NCBI GenBank assembly: GCA_022425185.1
Contig: JAKMFY010000084.1
Coordinates: 1 to 8,035 of the forward strand
Source: Candidatus Poseidoniaceae archaeon
GTDB taxonomy: Archaea; Thermoplasmatota; Poseidoniia; Poseidoniales; Poseidoniaceae
Direction of reading: 5' to 3'
DNA: 8,035 nt
The notes beneath the pieces were generated by a model that saw only the letters and a program-made list of their open reading frames with translations, was not told the DNA's origin and searched no databases. The position numbers and the translations under genes were made by a program. The stretch's first letter is position 1; each line of letters opens with the position of its first letter. Of this stretch, positions 5,942 through 8,035 are shown in pieces.

Positions 5942-6745
5942 ATGCAAGACGAAATCAAAGCGGCATTGCTCCTTTGGATACCCCTTGCTATTGCATTTCT
6001 CGGCATTGCTATGCAATTCCGCCGCCAGCACTCCTTACAGAATCTTGGCAAGGGCTGTCTTATTCTCGGAGGGAGCATATATCTGGCTTCATTCTTGACA
6101 GTTCCAGAATCACCATCTGCTGCATCTTCTGCGTTAATTGTAGCAATCCTTCCAGCCCTTTTGTTGATTTTTGTTGGGCTATATATTGCCACGTTCTCTG
6201 GAGATATCCCTGTCCGTCGATTTAATCCTAAACTGAGGCCAGTTGGCCTATTGCTCTTCATTTCAGGATTCGCACTGTTGGAAACAATGAACTGGTCTGA
6301 TGAACCGTGGTTGCCTTCTCTCCTTTGGGAAGGTGAAACCAACAAGTATTGGCTTATTTTTCGTCCAACGTTTCTACTCGGGATGAGCAGTGTTCTATTG
6401 TGCGGCTCGTATGTCATCAAGCATATGGGAGAAAATAGAAACGACGCATCCCGGAATATGTTTATTCTGGGAATATTTTCGTTTGGATTCCTTTTTCTTG
6501 GGCTGTATACCGACAACGCCTACACGACAACAAGCCAATTTAGCACATCTGTGTGGTTAGCAACAAGCGACTTGTTTGGAATTCTGGCTGGACTCGGACT
6601 CTCAATAATCGTATTTACATTAGCAATTTGGCAATATGAAAGAAAGCGTCCTGGACTTGACAATTTGATCCCGCCATCAAATGAACAACTCGAATTAGCA
6701 GCTGAAGTTATTCGAAGCAATATAGGAGGGGAAGAAAATGAGTGA
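5942..6745 (+). CDS. Seven-helix membrane protein of unknown function
   Basis: From ATG 5942 this encodes 267 aa. About seven hydrophobic stretches can be seen in order: AALLLWIPLAIAFLGIAM, GCLILGGSIYLASFL, ALIVAILPALLLIFVGLYIA, PVGLLLFISGFALLE, FLLGMSSVLLCGSYVI, MFILGIFSFGFLFLGLY and LFGILAGLGLSIIVFTLAI. The last is followed by a charged tail (QYERKRPGLD..., ending GGEENE), probably cytoplasmic. The loop before helix 5 is rich in Trp (NWSDEPWLPSLLW). No enzyme or transporter motif is recognised and I assign no function. An in-frame TTG at 5912 is possible, but ATG 5942 starts just before the first helix and fits the upstream TATA-like element. It overlaps the next membrane gene by 8 bases, so the two are co-translated. 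Confidence 0.8.
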   Translation: MQDEIKAALLLWIPLAIAFLGIAMQFRRQHSLQNLGKGCLILGGSIYLASFLTVPESPSAASSALIVAILPALLLIFVGLYIATFSGDIPVRRFNPKLRPVGLLLFISGFALLETMNWSDEPWLPSLLWEGETNKYWLIFRPTFLLGMSSVLLCGSYVIKHMGENRNDASRNMFILGIFSFGFLFLGLYTDNAYTTTSQFSTSVWLATSDLFGILAGLGLSIIVFTLAIWQYERKRPGLDNLIPPSNEQLELAAEVIRSNIGGEENE

Positions 6746-7181
6746 GGGTCCCAAACAACGAGTCATGCTGATAGCAGGCCTCATTCTCATTCTGCCTAGT
6801 TTGGTATTGACAATAGTTGGCACTTCATCTGATGCCGATTTGTCAAGAGGGTTTGCTCGTTTTGCAAACGCATTTCTAACCACATACACCCTTGCATCAA
6901 TCTTTTTGATCATTAATATGTTCAGGTATTCAAAGAGTAGAAATGAACCTAAATCGCCATGGATAGGAATTTCCTATGCAGCAATTTTGGGAATTCTCGC
7001 ATCCGTCCTCCTTACATCACAAGGCGGATTTTTGTTAGAGGATAACAGTGGCACTAGGGCTCAAATCTTAACAAACGTCGTACACTTTATTGTAACAGCT
7101 TTGGCAGTATTTGTGGCCGTAGCAATCACGATCTTTGTGGCGTTTGTAAACATCACATCCAGAAATGAAAACAACGATTGA
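6738..7181 (+). CDS. Four-helix membrane protein of unknown function
   Basis: This is a 147-aa protein with four likely membrane spans: VMLIAGLILILPSLVLTIVG, ANAFLTTYTLASIFLIINMF, WIGISYAAILGILASVLL and IVTALAVFVAVAITIFVAFV. Short polar ends flank them (MSEGPKQR at the start, SRNENND at the end). The ATG at 6738 has a strong SD, GGAGGGG at 6725-6731, inside the end of the preceding gene, and overlaps that gene by 8 bases. Tight coupling suggests the two proteins form one membrane complex; this is inference. I recognise no family and see no catalytic motif. Confidence 0.8.
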   Translation: MSEGPKQRVMLIAGLILILPSLVLTIVGTSSDADLSRGFARFANAFLTTYTLASIFLIINMFRYSKSRNEPKSPWIGISYAAILGILASVLLTSQGGFLLEDNSGTRAQILTNVVHFIVTALAVFVAVAITIFVAFVNITSRNENND

Positions 7182-7255
7182 GGAATTTCTAGGGTATTCT
7201 CTTAGCGTTGCCTTGATAAGGAGATGGCAGGTGGCTTCGACATCGAGGTGAGTAT

Positions 7256-7435
7256 ATGTCAAAGGGTACACCATCAATGGGTCGTCGTCAGAAGACAACA
7301 CACATCCGCTGCAGACGCTGTGGAAGAAATGCATATCACAAGCAGAAAGGTGTTTGTGCATCGTGCGGATATGGGGCAACTGCTCGCATGCGCACCTACA
7401 GCTGGAACAAAAAATCTCACCGTCCTAAGGCTTGA
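7256..7435 (+). CDS. rpl37e: Ribosomal protein L37e
   Basis: This short gene encodes 59 aa, beginning [20 protein letters not shown] and ending SHRPKA. It has an intact C4 zinc finger at Cys19, Cys22, Cys34 and Cys37 (CRRC...CASC) and the family features GTPS near the start, [10 protein letters not shown] and the RTYSWNKK tail. L37e is a large-subunit protein that binds 23S rRNA. GAGGTGA at 7245-7251 lies 4 bases before the ATG at 7256. In many Euryarchaeota L37e follows an Lsm/snRNP gene and precedes purF. Here purF follows but no Lsm gene precedes; the 74 bases upstream hold no gene I can find. Confidence 0.96.
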   Translation: MSKGTPSMGRRQKTTHIRCRRCGRNAYHKQKGVCASCGYGATARMRTYSWNKKSHRPKA

Positions 7436-7490
7436 ACATCAAGCGCAATGAATACAAAGGCGCCGCGACTGTCTCGACACAGGGAACCAC

Positions 7491-8035
7491 ATGTGCGGCA
7501 TCATCGGAATAGTTGGTCGACACGGTTCACACGTGAACCAAGCACTCTATGATGGCTTGACTGTGCTTCAGCATAGAGGTCAAGATGCTGCTGGCATCAT
7601 GACTGAACACAATGAGAAATTCAATCTTCGAAAAGGAAACGGTCTTGTCTCCGATGTATTCTACAAGCGACATATGCAAAAATTGCTTGGTCACGTTGGC
7701 ATCGGACACGTTCGATATCCTACTGCCGGGTCTTCTTCAACAGCAGAAGCTCAACCGTTTTACGTAAACTCGCCATATGGTTTGGCTTTGGCCCATAATG
7801 GAAATCTAACCAACAGCGAAGAAATTCAAAAAAGCCTCATTGCTGAACATCGTCGGCACGTGAATACAACAAGCGATTCTGAAGTTCTATTGAATCATCT
7901 AGCAGTGCAGTTAGATCTTCAAAGCGATCAGATGAGTATCGACGGAGAACCATTTCTTAATGTCGATTCCTTCTTTGACGCAATTAGCGACGTTAACAAA
8001 TCTGTTCGAGGAGGCTATGCCTGTGTTGGAATAGT
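7491..8035 (+). CDS. purF: Amidophosphoribosyltransferase PurF (3' partial)
   Basis: The first 181 codons are visible; the gene runs off the right edge. PurF makes 5-phosphoribosylamine from PRPP and glutamine, the first committed step of purine synthesis. The protein starts MCGIIGIVG, so removal of Met exposes the catalytic Cys of the Ntn-type glutaminase domain with no propeptide. Other class II glutamine amidotransferase signatures follow: [56 protein letters not shown] and RGGYACVG. The phosphoribosyltransferase domain is outside the window. The start at 7491 has AGGGA at 7481-7485 as a modest SD. The gap from L37e is 55 bases, and the pair is conserved in Euryarchaeota, so co-transcription is likely. 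Confidence 0.96.
   Translation, partial: MCGIIGIVGRHGSHVNQALYDGLTVLQHRGQDAAGIMTEHNEKFNLRKGNGLVSDVFYKRHMQKLLGHVGIGHVRYPTAGSSSTAEAQPFYVNSPYGLALAHNGNLTNSEEIQKSLIAEHRRHVNTTSDSEVLLNHLAVQLDLQSDQMSIDGEPFLNVDSFFDAISDVNKSVRGGYACVGI

Noticed and set aside
5809..6225. Plus-strand frame overlapping the divergent promoter and membrane gene
   Set aside because: It covers the TATA box and start region and encodes no plausible protein; it is a shadow frame.
5815..6516. Long minus-strand frame antisense to the first membrane gene
   Set aside because: It shows no family signature, while the plus strand gives clean hydrophobic helices and an overlapping downstream gene with a strong SD.
7182..7255. Promoter for L37e around TTGATAAG (7217-7224)
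   Set aside because: Spacing and sequence are only loosely TATA-like, and read-through from the membrane genes is equally possible; too weak to list as a feature.
7068..7451. Frames on both strands over L37e
   Set aside because: The L37e frame (7256-7435) matches a known ribosomal protein with zinc cysteines and an SD; the others are shadows.

Overview
The window looks like a chromosomal segment of a euryarchaeon, most plausibly an uncultured marine lineage of the Poseidoniia (Marine Group II/III) type. The domain assignment is firm. It rests on archaeal/eukaryotic-type L44e, S27e, L37e, aIF2-alpha and Nop10, a PAC2-family protein, a SAMP2-like ubiquitin-fold protein, and a tRNA-Ser with a long variable arm. 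The lineage is an inference from gene order, moderate GC and the mix of strong Shine-Dalgarno (SD) sites with apparently leaderless starts.

Layout. (1) Positions 1-3145, plus strand: two tandem paralogous proteins, each with a RecB/Cas4-like PD-(D/E)XK nuclease core followed by OB-fold-like segments. The first is cut by the left edge. The second keeps a C-...-CxxCx5C cysteine set typical of Fe-S nucleases of the Cas4/AddB/Dna2 kind. (2) 3142-3342, minus: a 66-aa ubiquitin-like/sulfur-carrier protein ending in Gly-Gly, overlapping the nuclease stop codon by 4 bases. (3) 3397-3482, plus: tRNA-Ser(CGA) with an encoded CCA, divergent from the modifier gene. (4) 5810 down to 3483, minus: a compact operon L44e - S27e - aIF2-alpha - Nop10 - PAC2, a known archaeal translation/RNP cluster. 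Its first junctions are tightly spaced, with SD sites overlapping or next to the preceding stop codon. (5) 5942-7181, plus: two overlapping genes for multi-pass membrane proteins of no family I recognise, divergent from the ribosomal operon. (6) 7256-8035, plus: L37e (59 aa) followed by purF, cut by the right edge.

How they fit together. The right half is translation and growth machinery: ribosomal proteins, initiator-tRNA delivery by aIF2, H/ACA RNP pseudouridylation by Nop10, a PAC2 protein possibly tied to proteasome assembly, and de novo purine synthesis. The SAMP2-like protein probably serves tRNA thiolation and/or protein modification. The nuclease/OB pair is the least explained part and probably acts on single-stranded or end-containing DNA in repair or replication. 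I see no CRISPR repeats, insertion sequence or phage genes. The strongest points for a second look are the duplicated nuclease-OB proteins, an L44e that has lost most of its zinc-binding cysteines, and a perfect hairpin that buries the SD of aIF2-alpha.
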